Below, one piece after another: positions 53,522-53,533 of a stretch of 53,533 nt of DNA. The notes under the pieces were generated by a model that saw only the letters and a list, made by a program, of their open reading frames with translations, was not told the DNA's origin and did no database searches. Each line of letters starts with the position of its first letter. Position 1 is the stretch's first letter. This DNA is from Pseudomonas uvaldensis (lineage in GTDB: Bacteria > Pseudomonadota > Gammaproteobacteria > Pseudomonadales > Pseudomonadaceae). Both the position numbers and the translations under genes were made by a program. The stretch lies in NCBI RefSeq assembly GCF_021271205.1, contig NZ_JAIWKS010000018.1, positions 1 to 53,533 of the forward strand, in the 5' to 3' direction.

Positions 53522-53533
53522 AACCCATTTTCA

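Noticed and set aside
53524..53533. ATTTTCA at the right edge as a match to sequence after the tRNA (50-58)
   Set aside because: Only six or seven bases, AT-rich, and not accompanied by the tRNA end; not enough for attR.
1..53533. CRISPR arrays, insertion sequences, rRNA genes
   Set aside because: No regular repeat-spacer pattern, transposase or rRNA sequence seen on either strand.

Overview
The window is an almost complete lambdoid siphophage genome integrated as a prophage in a high-GC gammaproteobacterium, most likely a Pseudomonas of the fluorescens group. This rests on the DUF1654-type gene, the DUF4055-type portal, the style of the small early genes and the Pseudomonas-like codon use; no host gene other than a tRNA end is present. 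The left boundary is the 3' end of a tRNA-Pro(GGG) gene (1-48). Integrase and an overlapping excisionase-like gene follow at once, the usual arrangement for integration into a tRNA. The duplicated tRNA end expected at attR is not seen before the window stops at 53533.

Leftward early region (118-16748, minus strand): integrase, excisionase-like gene, many small hypothetical genes joined by ATGA/GTGA overlaps, an ASCH-type protein, a C5-cytosine methyltransferase and an N4/N6 methyltransferase in tandem, a lone rightward gene for an exported protein (8268-8759), a YqaJ-type exonuclease with a putative annealing partner and a coiled-coil protein, and zinc-ribbon proteins. It appears to be driven by a PL-like promoter inside paired operators (16856-16895). 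The leader carries a boxA/boxB nut-like element and an unrecognised 57-residue basic ORF in the position of lambda N. Many of these genes have a compact hairpin directly upstream of the Shine-Dalgarno sequence.

Immunity region (16854-19460): two operators on the left and three on the right with near-identical ACC-N3-GGT cores at 24-25 bp spacing, a DUF1654-like gene with a LexA box, an unknown 297-residue gene in the position of rexAB, an HTH/S24 repressor and a Cro protein. The rightward early region (19488-25553) holds two small regulators, a Rha/KilAC antirepressor, an HNH protein, a replication protein with internal direct repeats, a DnaC-type loader, NinB, NinG and a possible antiterminator. 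A hicAB toxin-antitoxin pair (minus strand) follows.

Late region (26868-51976, plus strand): holin-like genes, a terminator-flanked two-gene accessory cassette (27572-28100), a metallopeptidase-like gene, terminase, portal, head morphogenesis, scaffold, capsid, connectors, tail terminator, tail tube, tail chaperone with a -1 slippery site GGGAAAC, tape measure, M/L/K-like tail-tip genes, an Imm-plus-lipoprotein cassette, I, J, tail fibre genes, a SleB-type endolysin and nested Rz/Rz1 spanins. The right end is an SOS cluster: two LexA boxes in 130 bp, a leftward operon ending in an SRAP (YedK/HMCES) gene and a rightward unknown gene.

The least explained parts are the N-like/nut leader, the 540-bp structured non-coding stretch at 14483-15020, the 27572-28100 cassette, the Imm-lipoprotein cassette, the rex-position gene and the right-end SOS genes.
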